From Talpa occidentalis (Eukaryota > Chordata > Mammalia > Eulipotyphla > Talpidae), in the NCBI RefSeq assembly GCF_014898055.3, contig NW_023603184.1:115930615-115994614 (forward strand): a stretch of 64,000 bases of DNA, given 5' to 3'. A program made the position numbers and the translations under genes. Positions 1-11,790 of this stretch are shown here, in pieces; the stretch's first letter is position 1; every line of letters starts with the position of its first letter. The notes beneath the pieces are model-generated. The model did not search any database. It was given only the letters and a program-made list of their open reading frames with translations, and was not told where the DNA came from.

Positions 1-319
1 TACCTCTCTAGACTGCATTTGTTAGGAAGGCAGGATACTCATTGTTTCCTTAATTGTGTATTGGCTATAAAGTGTAGAACCTGTTAGGCGAGCAAGGTAT
101 TTTTGTTTCCCGATTTCCATTGTTCTTCATTTCCCCACCACTATAGTCAGTATTCTCTTGCTGGTTTTAATCTAAATGTCTACTTTACTCGTTCGCTAAG
201 ATACTTTGTAAATATCTGTAAGGTTTATTTTATTCTTCCAATCATAGAAATAAGTAAGTCACCTACAGCATTTATCTGTTTTACTCTGATTAAATCTAGT
301 GGCTTTTGGGCAAGCTTAA

Positions 320-545
320 TAATGAACATTTATTGGGGAATTTCTGTGTGCCAAGCACTGTGTTTAGTGTTTCTCATGAATTTCTTGCTTCCTTGGAATG
401 GTTCTAAAGTTAGCTGGGAACTGTTGTCATGCCTGTTTTACAGAGTAGGAAAAAGAGAGATAAAATAGTCTGTCCAGTATCACAGCAAATTAATAGTAGA
501 AGTGAATTGTGAACTTAGCTCAAATCACAGAGTTGAAGTCAGATC
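320..545 (+). repeat. MIR-type ancient SINE remnant
   Basis: tgtgtgccaagcactgtgtt ... gttttacagagtagg ... tatcacagcaaattaatag follows the order of a MIR/MIR3 core. The 121-codon frame here is not a gene. Confidence 0.5.
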
Positions 546-550
546 AGCTT

Positions 551-847
551 AAGAAAAACAGAGCTGGGGGCCACCCTGGTGGCGCAAGGGGTTAGGATAC
601 AACCTGTGAAGCTATCAGCAGCCACTGCAGCACGAGTTCTATCCCCAGCCAGAGAAGAGACCCACATGGCACAGCAGACCTCTCCTGACTTGCCCACTGC
701 TCTCCTCAGCAGTGTATTCAGTCAATCTGACTGTTCTGTTCCCTACTCTGTCTCTGATGAATCCTCTCACCCTTCACACCTCTGGCCTATACCCCAGTTC
801 TTGTATGCATAAGTAAATAAATCTTCATGAAAAAGAAAAACAGAGCT
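551..847 (+). repeat. tRNA-derived SINE (Rhin-like) with target-site duplication
   Basis: The body is about 566-832, opening ggccaccctggtggcgcaag and ending in aagtaaataaatcttc. It is flanked by a 15-bp direct repeat aagaaaaacagagct at 551-565 and 833-847. The A-box-like tggcgca and B-box-like segments mark a tRNA-derived polymerase III retroposon. Confidence 0.88.
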
Positions 848-1505
848 ATAAGAAAAATGCTTCTATTTTCTGTTGAATTGTATTAAGGTAGCAGTAATGC
901 TAGGGTTTTATGGTTTGAGCATAGACTTAGAGGCCAGTGTCTGTAGTTATAAAATGAGGGAAAATCAGGGTGGTTTGTTATGGGAATTAAATGAGGTAAT
1001 TTACATAAACTATCAAGCATTGTCAGGAACTGGTATATTGTAGATACCTGCAAAATGATAGCTGCTTATACTGTTGTTTTCTAAGTCATCTACTAGCTTA
1101 CCTCATTGAACTAGGAGAGTTTGCTAAAGAGAACATTGGGCTTTTTGGGCTAAACACTTAAAAGAAAAATGGAAAGACTAAGAAAAATAACACTTTATTC
1201 AGATTTAGATTGTATATGCTTGTATAAAACTCATTGTAGTTCCCTTAATGGTTATATTCCATGCATTTCTCTAAGCCCAGGGTCCTCAGTCTTGTAAGAA
1301 CCTAGGAAGGTGGTCAGTTTCACTACTTTAAAAGTGCCCATTGTATATTAACTCACCATAAAGCTACATAAGACTAAGTTGTCAATTTTGTTTGCTCTTG
1401 ACTAATTATTTCATGTCTTTGAATTTAAAAAGTAGCAAATTATTTAGGAAATGAATTTTGGTAGGTGAAGTATTTGAAAACATGCCATCTAAAGTAGAGA
1501 AGTAA

Positions 1506-1785
1506 TTTTTTTTAAAGATTTGTTTGTTTATGCATACAAGAACTGGGTACAGGCCAGAGGTATGGGGGGTGGTGAGAGGATTCACCAGAGACAGAGTGGG
1601 GAACAGATTAGGCAGATTAACTGAAATACACTGCTGAGGGGAGCAGTGGGTGAGACAGGAGAGGTCTGTTGCACCTTGTGGGTTAGCTCCCTGGCCAGCC
1701 AGGGATCGAACTTGTGCAGTGCTGCAGTGGCTGTGGATAGCTTCATAGTGCTACGACTTAACCCCTTGCATGACCAGGGAGGCCC
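1506..1785 (-). repeat. tRNA-derived SINE, reverse orientation
   Basis: The T-rich tail is at the left, and the 3' end of the listed interval reads accccttgcatgaccaggga, the reverse complement of the SINE head. The flanking agtaatttttt / aataattttttt looks like a decayed target duplication. Confidence 0.85.
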
Positions 1786-2160
1786 TGAGAAATAATTTTT
1801 TTAAAAGATACTGATGGAGAAAAATTTTTAAACCAGTTTTTTCAAACACAGTAGTAGAATACGTTGTTATTACATCTTTCTTCTGCTGTGCTGTTGTGAG
1901 AACATTGATTTTTAATGATGCACCCTGTGCTACAGATACAGAGCTTATCAACAAGGGGAGAAATGTTTGGAGGGTAATGACAGTTTCTGCAAGGAATCCA
2001 CTAGTAGTTTAGTAAAGTAACTCCACTAGTAAAGTTACCAAAACCATACCATCATGGTTATCTAACATATTTGTCGATGTCAACTTCATGTGGAGTAATA
2101 AATGGTGGAAAAAATAAACCTTGAAAAAAAGTAATAGGTGGATAGGCACTAATATATCTA

Positions 2161-2424
2161 TTTTTAAAGATTTATTTATTTATACAAGAACTGGGATACA
2201 GGTCAGAGGCACGGGAGGGTGAGAGAATTCATCAGAGACAAAGTGGGGAGCAGAACAGGCAGACGGACCAAAGACACTGCTGAGGGGAGCAGCGGGCGAG
2301 GCAGGAGACGTCTGCTGCGCCATATGGGTTGCTCCCTGGCCGGCTGGGAATAGAACCCGCACTGCAGAGACTGCAGATAGCTTCACAGCGGGGCGCGCAA
2401 CCCGCTGAGCCACCGGGGAGGCCC
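2161..2424 (-). repeat. tRNA-derived SINE, reverse orientation, with clear target-site duplication
   Basis: It runs from the tail tttttaaagatttatttatt to the reverse head gccaccggggaggccc. The 15-bp repeat gcactaatatatcta flanks it at 2146-2160 and 2426-2440. Confidence 0.9.
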
Positions 2425-3553
2425 AGCACTAATATATCTAAATTATAAAATGGGAATAATTTAAGTTGAAGTGTTCTCCAGGAAGTAGAGTATCCCAAAT
2501 AGTCTCTCTTTAATTTAAAAATTTAGCAGATATAGATGTTATTATTTAGCAGTTATTAGATGCTGAAGGCATCTCTTTATCTCATTTGGTCTTCACAACT
2601 ACCCTAATAGATGAATTCTCTTACTTTTATTTTTTATATAAGGAATCACAAGTCAGCTGGGATTATCAGGTAGCACTTTAAAGAAAATTAACTTTGGATC
2701 TTGACCTCATTACATACAACAATTCATAAATTCTAGATGGGTTAGAGAGTAAAATTTGAAGAACAAATAGCAAAATAAAACCTTTAGAAAAATCTAGAGG
2801 GTAGTTTTGAGTTCTTACCAAATATCTCTAGTATCTTTCTAAACCTTATGGTCATAGACGATATTGCAAAATTAAAGTATAAGTATATACAACTACCATA
2901 TGCAAAATTTGAAATCTGTTTGAATATTAATACAAAAATATAAATTGATGAAATTAAGAAAACAACATCATGCAGTTTCGGCAAGGTAACTGTCATGTTG
3001 CTTACTTACGCGTTATCGCTAAACCAGTAAAGGCCCTTGGGGAAAATATGTGAAAGACACAAACGTGTTCATCCCTTTGCAATTATTTTATTTCTGGGAT
3101 TCTGTGTATTGGATAACCCACACTGTGGGAAATGGTATTTCCACTAAAATATTTTGTAATGTTTTTTCTTAATACCAAAAATAAGGAAAAGAATTAAATA
3201 TCCAGTAAAAAGATAGTGGTTAAATAGTTGAACCACTAGATAAAATGTTACATGAAATGTTAGATAACTGTTATCAATGATCATGAAGTCTGCATTCCAA
3301 TGTAAAACACTGGAAGTATGATCTTTTAATTCTGCATTAGCCTTTTTACTGAGGCTTCAACCATAGAAATAAAGTAATTGTACCATAAAAGACAATAATG
3401 AAAGACATAAAAGACAATTATTTCCATAACAGGAAATAATGCACATTAAAATCTTAATTGTAATTAAGGTGTTTGACTTTATTTTCTAATTTTTTGGTAG
3501 TGTGATTATTTAATTTATAAACTCTAAGTAAAAGCGTATTCTTTGACCAACAG

Positions 3554-3643
3554 GATGGGTTTCCAGATTTTCAGGACTCTGTGCAAACTCTCTTCCAGCA
3601 GGCTAAAGCTAAGAGTGAAGAACTCGCTGCTCTTAGTGCTCAG
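3554..3643 (+). CDS. NAB1: NAB1 coding exon (first in window)
   Basis: The acceptor is ccaacag before 3554 and the donor is cag|gtaacc after 3643. The 90 nt give exactly 30 codons, phase 0 at both ends, from DGFPDFQD to ELAALSAQ. The tract is Gln/Ala/Lys-rich and probably helical. No earlier NAB1 exon could be supported in 1-3553, which reads as intron plus repeats. Confidence 0.85.
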
Positions 3644-6600
3644 GTAACCAGTTAGTATTTCATAATGTCTGTAGGTTTAAAAATAAATGGCTGCTTCAAC
3701 TGGCATCAGTTTTTAAATATTCAAGAACTAAATTTATCTCTGGTTGTTTTAAAATATCTGAACCTCAGATATATCAATAAGATAGCAATAACAACTTGGT
3801 TTGATTTGGTTTATTTATGAGAAGAGTCTGATATAGTACAGCTTCTTTCTTCTTTATAGGAAGTAAGCAGATTCTGTAATTATGAAAACTCAAACAAGTA
3901 ATTTGTTAGCAGAAAAACAGCCATGTTGATTATAACTGTGTAATACAACTCTGAGATAAAACTGTCCTGGTTCTCAATAAAATATTAATTGTCAGCATTG
4001 TGACTGTTGTTAAATCATTTCAGTTCATGTATAATGAAAAATAAATTATGTAGCTTCATTCAGGTACTTTTGCTATCAAGGTAATTGTGTACACTGAAAT
4101 TAACATTTTTAAAAATCATTTTTGCAAGCATCACCTTTAAGAAAGCACCGTAAGTTTTATGTTGTTGATTGTCTCCTTAGCGATTGCTTGTGGTCAAATT
4201 TAGTAGTGTCAACTTTTGTTTCATCGTGTTCAGAGAATACAGACTACATTTACTCTTCAAAAATCTTTCTGAAATGGTAACAATTAATTAGTAACAAGTT
4301 AAGTGAATTGACGTGATGGTTCCTTTGTTCTGGTGTAGTTTATTCAGAAAATCAAGCTTATATTCTATTCTATGAGTTAATTTCACATATTGATATTTAC
4401 TATTGTGAATCAGAATTTCTTGTAATGAATTTCTTATACTACTCTTTTATATAGCATGGTAGTGATTCATGTCTGCATTCTGACTATTATCTCCTTGGCA
4501 AAATAACATAAATACACTGCTTTGAATATCCATATAAGTAATGTAGAGCAGTGCATAAAGATGGGATTTAAAAACACATGCAGTGATAAATGAATATGTC
4601 AGCCAACTAATTGTGTATTTTAAAACATGTCTTTTTATGATTGGTTGGCAAATACTGCAGTTTCATTTCGTGATGAAGGTGAAGATCCTCCTTGGCACTG
4701 ATGTTTTTCTGCATAATTTGCATTGTTTAGTTTTAGTGGGAGGTGTGTTTGTCTTGTTCTTCTAGACAGCCGTTTTACACCTTTTCTCCCCCAAACATAC
4801 TGTCATCATATCAGAGTCTGTGTAGTGCCAAATCCTAAAATAAAAATGCCAAGATTTCACCCTATGTGTTAGAAGCACTTTATAGCAGATGTTGCTGTTG
4901 CTCTGAGGTTCCTTTTTTTAAAAAAAAGTCTTTTAAAGCACTCAGTACCTTGGAAAACAAAGCAAAGGTTATTTTGCTTTTGAGCTGAAATTAAATACTC
5001 TTCATAGGATGGAGCAGAATGGTTTTTTCTTTTGTATAAAATCCAGCATTTTTTGTTTTAACATGATGATATAGACATCTATGCATATTTATGGAACGTG
5101 TATAACACATGAAGTGTGAACTAATTTTAATGAATACTAAATATATTGCTGGAGTCTGAAATTGGCATCTTTAAGCCATTAAAAAATCTAGAATATTTTA
5201 GTTACTGATTTTATTTTTGCTTTACTTACTAGCAGCCTGAAAAGGTGATGGCAAAGCAGATGGAGTTCCTTTGCACCCAAACTGGTTATGAGAGACTGCA
5301 GCATACTGAAAGAAGACTGTCTGCAGGACTTTACAGGCAGAGCTCGGAAGAGCACAGCCCTAATGGCTTGACTTCTGATAACTCTGATGGTCAAGGTACA
5401 TATCTTTACAATGACTGCATCTTCTCAGCCTACTACTATGTGTACTTCAAAGAGAAAAAAAAAAAGTACTGATTTTTAAATCTCATATTTTGTAGAGATT
5501 ATTTCATAAGTTCCCTATCAAAATTAATTTTCAAATTATACTTTTTTTCTAAGGAAAGAATTCATCCTGCAGATTTAATTTGAGAAACTTTTCTTTTAAA
5601 CTTGTTACTCGTAAACAGTAGCTGGTGCCTGTTATTGGCATGCCTTCTGTAAAGGCTCGCTAGGAATGGGAGATGGAAATAGTACAGGTCATTTTCCCCA
5701 AAGGAATGGATTCCATGGGAAATACTGTTTTACATCCTTGCTAGTGTTTTGACAGTCTAGGATTTCCCCCCTACATTGTAGTCACCATAACACTCCCACC
5801 ACTGAAATGCCAGTGGTCTTCCACCAAAGTCCATTGTAGTGACCCTCACCCCAACAGCTTTCCTTCTCCATACCCCCCTCCTCCACTGAAAGCTGCAGAT
5901 CAACATTGCATATTTTTTTAGACTTCAAAAACAGATTTGTATGTGAAATTTGTAACATTTGGTTCCTAAGAGAATATGGTAACTGCTTCTGAAGTATTAT
6001 GACAGAGAATAGCGATTTGAAGAGACAATTTAAGAATGGAGAGACTCAAAAAAGTTTTGACTTGTTTCAGGGTTTACATTGGCCTACAGTCTCTATGAAA
6101 ACATTTTGTGATGTATACTTAGAAATTTTTTCTCTTAAACTCTTTAAAATTTTAAAAGAAACAACATCTCTTTTTTCTAAAATATTATAGACACTTTCTA
6201 ATTGAGGTCTTGTTTAACTCCTCCACTCATGCTTAAACAGTTCAGACTCAATCAAAGGCATTAACGAAAGATTTGATGAGTCTCTAAGTTTTGACACCAG
6301 AATAATTTAGTGTGGGGCAGCAGTCTACTAAGTGAGGTGGATTTATGTCTATGGCAGAATATAGTTTGGTATATAAAGCAGTTTTTCCCCATATCTGTGC
6401 TAACTATTTTTCCATGGAATTGTCAGAGGATTTTTTTGCTTGTTGTTTTTAAATAATAGGCATTTGACTTGAAGCCATCTTTGTCTCTCTAGTGTTTGTT
6501 ATTATGTGGTTAATGACATGCCTTGGGGAAATGGTTGCACTAGTAAGAAAGCCTTACAGAGGGGCCTGTATTATATGCCAAAGTTGGAGAGCTTACTGGA

Positions 6601-9349
6601 AACTCGGTCTTTTGTTTAATTCATGTTTAGCTCTTTAAAAAATGTCCTGGAAGAATTTCCTCCTAAATTAAAATAATAAAAAAAAAATATTTTCCAGCCA
6701 TCATTTAAATTATTCAATGTGTATTTATCCTCATCACTCCTTTGTAAGGAATGATTAGACAGTGTATGAAAATTTATTTTGAGAGAAAACATGGGTGTTT
6801 TTAATGTTGTTCATATTTGGTTTTATTTTTCCTTTTCATTAGGAGAAAGACCTTTGAATCTCCGAATGTCTAACTTACAGAACAGACAACCCCATCATTT
6901 TGTGGTAGATGGGGAGCTGAATAGACTGTACTCCAGTGAGGCAAAGTCCCACTCATCAGGTGAGGATGTAGGATAGGATAAGAGAGTGACACTTGAATAA
7001 AGTATCTTTAAATTTTCTTCTCCTGCCTCCCCACAACCCCTCTGCCCCCAAGAAAAAGAAAATTCTGTACCAACAATGTTACTAGTCAGTTTTTCTCCCC
7101 TTGGAAATGCTAGATTGGTCTAATAATAACCAGGCATTTTGAGAACATGATATTCCAGAGAACTGACAGGAAAAACTTGTGAAGGTTGAGATTATTTCGA
7201 TTAACTTGCCCAAAATGGTGGCTTTTACAAAAAAATTTTAAACAAAATTATCTAGTTTGACTTGTATAATTGCTTTTTTCTGGCCTTCATAATTTGAAAT
7301 TGATGGGTTACCTGTTTGCCCTCATGCTATGAAAATGTCACATACCAAAATCTAAACTCTTTATGCGTGTGCATTTTGAGGATGGTACTAATATTTCGCA
7401 AATAAACTGAACTCCACAAAAGGAGAAGCTGTCCCTTATTATAGTTAGATGTTTATGTTTTTACTCAAGTAAAATGAATTAGACAAACTATGAGATAAGC
7501 ACCATTACATGACTAAGAAAGTCACTAAAACAGAGCCTGGTGATTCTCCCCTGGAAATGGCATCATATTTAAGGATAATGCTCCACAGCAACAATAGTCT
7601 TAGTATCTTTTAGTCTTTGATTTGAAGAAACTCTAGTAATCACTTGACCAAGTCACTAATTTTATAGATGAGAAAACTGAGACCAGAAATATTCTAAGTC
7701 TGTGAGAAAAGTAGTTTTACAAGTATTAGAATTAAATCTGATTTTATACTTTTTATTTATAAAGAGTGAATTACAAAGAGTTATCAAGACAGTTTATGTC
7801 TTTCAGTTTCATGCTTCTACTAGCAGATGCTAAAAAGGCCAAAGTCCGAAATATGCTGTGCCTTGACTTAGTATGCTATTGTATACATAATTCTAGCCAC
7901 TTTAAAAATACCAAAGAGAGGCTGGGAAATTGAAATTGTACTAAAGATCACATCCTGGTCACATTTTCTACAACATGAAAAAGGGTTTTGGTGTTTGGTT
8001 TTTTTTTTTAAACTATTTTGATAATAAACCCAGCATTTTCTATCAGTTCACAGAATTGATAGTCCTTTGAAAAGCTCTGTAAATGAAGTACATTGGTCAT
8101 TTGTGTTCTATCATGGGACCACACTTTGTAGCTCAGTTACATAGTAGTATAGTTGAAGTAGGATTGTATGTAGAACAGAGGAAATCCTGAGAGGCCCTTT
8201 TTTCTTTTCTTTTTCTAAATTGCATAGAAATAATATAGATTCCATGCAGAACAAAATTGGGCCCAGATCTCAGCACTGAAATTTGACTGAGTTACTTAAC
8301 TGTCTCAATGCTCATTTGCTTCATCTTCATCTGTAAAATAGAAATTTCTAAAATATATAGTAGTTGGTAGTTATGAAGATTAAACAAGTTGACATGTGTG
8401 AGTGTAGGACAACTGATAAACGAAAATAAATAGTAGTTATTTATTAATTTTCTTAAGCAGAATTTAAAATCCCACTTCTATATAAAGAGGGTGAATTCAT
8501 AGATTGAACTGCCTAATTTTAGACAAGTAGTATCAATTACCTTTCTAAAATCCTTTTCAAAGTGTGTGTGTGTGCACATGCAAACAAATGCACGTGTTGT
8601 GTGTGTGTCCTCCAGTACTAGTATTTCATATAATCATTGCATTTTCTTGTCATTCTGCAGTGTTTGTGAGGTTAAAATAACTACACATGTAATTCCAAGG
8701 GATGATTTCCAATGAAAGTAAAGTCTTCATTTTTTCATACCTGTTTCTCCCACATTAATATTTAATGACTGGAGAAACCTTTAAAATAGTTCCATGTTTT
8801 ACCTGGAAAAACATGGAAGATGTTTTTCTATTTCTTTATTGATAGTATTTTAGGCAGTAATTCTGTGTAGATAAAGCTCCAGTTTTGTTTTATATATTTT
8901 GTTGGACCAAACATTAAACACTACTTTATATGCAAAGTAGTTCACATGCATTTCATGATTTAACTTTCACCCCATATGTGATACTATGTCCACTTTAGTT
9001 GAAGACACTAAAGGTTTTGAGAGGGCTGTAACTTACCCACAGATGAATACAGGTGGTAACTGGCAGAGATGGAATTTAAATCCATAATCCAGGCTCTTAA
9101 TCATAACTTGAACATAAAATCTTTATATGGAATTATAGAATTGTGAGTAATTAGTACTGTTAGTTGTGGAGTATGGGAGTTTGTTTTATAAGTTTGAGTT
9201 TCTTTTTTTGTAAATCATTGATTTAAATATCAATACAATTTGTGTTTCCATTTTATGCAGAGAGCCTTGGCATTTTAAAAGACTACCCTCACTCAGCTTT
9301 TACTTTGGAAAAGAAAGTCATCAAAACAGAGCCTGAAGATTCAAGATAG
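3554..9349 (+). CDS. NAB1: NAB1, 3' part (last four coding exons): EGR-binding transcriptional corepressor
   Basis: Four exons splice into one open frame: 3554-3643, 5233-5395, 6843-6959 and 9261-9349, ending at TAG 9347-9349. The frame includes [47 protein letters not shown] and the C-terminus [13 protein letters not shown] recognise these as the C-terminal third of NAB1 (NGFI-A binding protein 1), a nuclear corepressor that binds EGR1/EGR2 through an N-terminal NCD1 domain and represses through NCD2. Both of those domains lie upstream of this window. The C-terminal region here corresponds to the part linked to CHD4/NuRD recruitment, and IKTEPED resembles a sumoylation-type psi-K-x-E site (VIKTE; inference). 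Every junction has GT-AG ends and matching phases (0, 1, 1). The gene is partial only because the window begins inside it. Identity is by recalled sequence, not alignment. Confidence 0.87.
5233..5395 (+). CDS. NAB1: NAB1 coding exon with tandem (NAGNAG) acceptor
   Basis: It begins with the tandem acceptor tag|cag|cct. Using the first AG gives [12 protein letters not shown]; using the second (exon from 5236) drops one Gln. The donor is caag|gtacat after 5395, leaving phase 1. The exon encodes the [16 protein letters not shown] segment and a Ser/Asn-rich stretch ([18 protein letters not shown]) typical of a disordered, phosphorylatable linker. Confidence 0.86.
6843..6959 (+). CDS. NAB1: NAB1 coding exon
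   Basis: The acceptor is ttttcattag before 6843, with a strong pyrimidine tract upstream, and the donor is tcag|gtgagg after 6959. Phase 1 in and phase 1 out. It encodes (G)[15 protein letters not shown], then [29 protein letters not shown] resembles a CtBP-type PxDLS-like motif only loosely, so I do not claim that function. Confidence 0.87.
7515..7605 (+). pseudogene. Degenerate partial copy of the NAB1 terminal exon inside the preceding intron
   Basis: The sequence from aagaaagtcactaaaacag to ggataatgctccaca matches the end of the NAB1 terminal exon and the first part of its 3'UTR (about 9312-9406) at most positions. It lacks about 18 bases around the true stop codon and following sequence. 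It reads [11 protein letters not shown] in the equivalent frame. No good splice acceptor or pyrimidine tract precedes it, so it is unlikely to be used as an exon. It is either a small tandem duplication or a fragment of a retrocopy; the present sequence cannot separate these. Confidence 0.7.
8270..8450 (+). repeat. MIR-type remnant
   Basis: gagttacttaactgtctcaa, then catctgtaaaatagaaat and gaagattaaacaagttgac match the familiar MIR consensus order. Confidence 0.6.
8890..9095 (+). repeat. MIR/L2-type remnant
   Basis: agttcacatgcatttcatga ... gtaacttacccacagatg ... ggcagagatggaatttaaat is MIR-like in content and order. It ends about 165 bp before the NAB1 terminal exon. Confidence 0.5.
9261..9349 (+). 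CDS. NAB1: NAB1 terminal coding exon with stop
   Basis: The acceptor is ttttatgcag before 9261. The split Glu codon (G|AG) is followed by [19 protein letters not shown] and the terminal IKTEPEDSR, then TAG at 9347-9349. Translation ends here and the exon continues as 3'UTR. Confidence 0.88.
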
Positions 9350-11790
9350 CTGTTATTCGCCCACTATTCTCTGGAAATGGCATCAGATTTAAGGATAATG
9401 CTCCATCATAGATATAAGCCTTAATAACCAATGTTGCCTCATTCAGCTCAAACAGATTTCATAGCCAAAGCGTAAGGACTGATACAATAGTCTGTGGAAA
9501 CCAGGAAAACAAAACAGCAGCCACAAAATAGAAGAGTGAGAGATTGTTGCAATCTATAACAGAAATATTGATCCATTCACATTCCTGTGTAAATCGTTCC
9601 ATGTGGAAAGGCTTACAAATTAATATTGTAAGCATTCATTATTTAAGAATGTACAATGTATTTGTGTAATTTATAGAAGTTAAAAGCTCGATGTTGAGAC
9701 CTGTTTGGTCCAGACGCAGATACAATTTATTTTACTTGAAATTTTGTTGTCTACTTACCTGTATTTAGCGTGAATATACGTCAGCGTTTAGAATCTTTGC
9801 AGTCATAAAAAAGAAAGTTTAAGTAATGTAGTTATCGGCAAGGTTGCAATGACTGGAAAAATGAATAGCAAATAACTCAATTTATACCAAGGAAAATGTG
9901 GATTTGATATTTGATAAAACTGAATTTATAGGAAATGTGTCCTTTCTAATAGTAAAATGTTTTACTGACTTAATCAGTGAAGACATTTACACAATTAAAT
10001 AGTGGAGTAAAGTTAAAAAGAATGAGCAATAGAGCAGAAAATCTCTGCTGCTGTTGATATGGGTTGTTGTAGGATAGCTCCGCAAAAGTAACAAAACAAG
10101 GAAAATATTACGTGGACAGAGAACTTGAAACAAATGGATTGATGTGTAAAAGTTTTGACTTTAACATTGCTACTTCAGAATGTGTTAAATAGGTTAAGAC
10201 ATAGTAAGTTTACCCTAAATGTGATAAGGATGGTGACTGTTAAAAAAGGCTATAATATTTAATAGAGTAAGAACCGTTTTATATCCAGAAATTCCTCTCC
10301 ACGTACTGGAGTCAGAGAGACTAAATAGTTCTCCCTGGGGAATATCTTCCCACCTGAACCATCACAAGTGTGGACAATCACTACATCCACATTTGTAGGC
10401 ATATTTCTGTGGCGGTTTAGTTCACACCTGTAGTCATTATTTATTTTACAATTTAATTTTTGTACACCTTCCAGATTTGTGAATGCAGGTTTTTTTTTTT
10501 TTTGGAATTCATGTTAACTTGAAAGTATGTTTTTAATTCCCCCTATTTAATCATAGGCTGCGTGCATATAAATGAGGGTGTGCATAAATGTTAGTAATGT
10601 ACTTGTTTACAAGAATTTTACATGGGAATTCACAGTGGGGAAAAAAAAGCAAATACTACTTCTGTCAACATACATTTCTGCTGTTGGAGAAGATATTTGA
10701 GACCTTTACCTACTTTTCTCCAGATTAATTTAAACCCAGATATTGCCAAGAACAGCATATTGACTTGGAAAATGAGGGGGGTTTTTTGTTTGTGTTCAGT
10801 TCTGCTCTAGTTTATAACTGTAAAAATATTAAGTCAAACCTATTATACTACAATTCATCAGCCAAATACTAGATGAAATGTCTGCACTGTAGTCTCTGAT
10901 CACTGTCACTTATATAATTGCTTTTTCATTTTGATTTGTAGAATAGCTTTACAGTAGAAACATCAGTAAACAACTTTTATACTATTAAAAGGCTTTTCCC
11001 CTTCCTAAATTAAATGTTTTAATTGTATTATAGTGTTTTGCCCACTGAAGAAGCTTTTTATGGACCTTGCAACGTTGTTGCTTGTTTGAGGTTGTTTATT
11101 GTGGTTGTTTTGTTCACTGTGTGTAGAAATAGTATGAGTACGATTTAAATAGATTGTTCAGTTTTTAATATTAGCCATAGAACTGGTTAGTATATCAGTA
11201 GTTTCATGAAACGTTTCTTGTATTCTAATCTATTTTGAGAAATTTTGTGGGTTTTTTTAAATTGTGTCTTACAGTTCAAGTTTGTAGATTTTAAGAAGCA
11301 ACAGTTTTTAAAGATATGGTAATCTGCCAATTAATATTTATCCATCTTTCATGACCCCACAAACTGCATCTTTAAATCCATAAATAAGTTTCCTTAGGTA
11401 TCATACTTTTCTGGTCTTTCAAACTTAGTGATGGGGGAAAGAAAGCACAAGAAAAATTTCAGTAGAATACAGTTTTTATTTTGTAAACACTAATGTATTA
11501 AACTTGCTATACATTGAAGCAAATAATATATATTTTTATTTGAATTGTATATATGATTGGATGTTATAACTAGTTGATTTTTTTCATTGTGTTAGAGGTA
11601 TTTTCACTGAACAAGGTCAATTGGTTACCTCAGTATTACAGCCAATATAGTCCAAGGGACCATTTTCCCCAAGTCTGTGTTGTACTTTATTATGTGAAGT
11701 CTGCGTTTCTGTGACTCTTTAAGCTGTTGGTGAGGTGGGACGAGTACACTTGCTTTCTGTGGCAATAAAAGATTTTCTGTGCCTCACACA
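9350..11790 (+). other. NAB1: NAB1 3' untranslated region (probable extent)
   Basis: AT-rich sequence without SINEs follows the NAB1 stop. The first well-placed poly(A) signal is AATAAA at 11764-11769, followed by a GT-rich stretch, which gives a 3'UTR of about 2.4 kb. It contains several AU-rich stretches and a T12-13 tract near 10490-10504. Absence of young repeats over 2.4 kb, in a window where they are frequent, fits constrained transcribed sequence. The exact end is inferred. Further AATAAA hexamers at about 13123 and 13290 could support longer isoforms. Confidence 0.6.
11764..11769 (+). terminator. Candidate NAB1 polyadenylation signal
   Basis: Canonical AATAAA followed within about 25 bases by tttctgtgcctcacac, a plausible cleavage and GU-rich region. 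Alternative downstream hexamers are at 13123-13128 and 13290-13295. 3'-end RNA data would decide. Confidence 0.5.

Larger units (their letters stand above)
1..3553. other. NAB1 intron sequence with old and young SINEs
   Basis: No exon could be supported. The block holds MIR-like remnants (about 320-545 and 890-1085) and three tRNA-type SINEs, listed separately. The remainder is AT-rich intronic DNA. Confidence 0.6.
3644..9260. other. NAB1 introns between the four listed exons
   Basis: Three introns (3644-5232, 5396-6842, 6960-9260) with no additional supportable exon. They contain MIR-type remnants (about 7630-7710, 8270-8450, 8890-9095) and the duplicated terminal-exon fragment at 7515-7605. 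A short GT-rich stretch occurs near 8560-8610. Confidence 0.6.
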
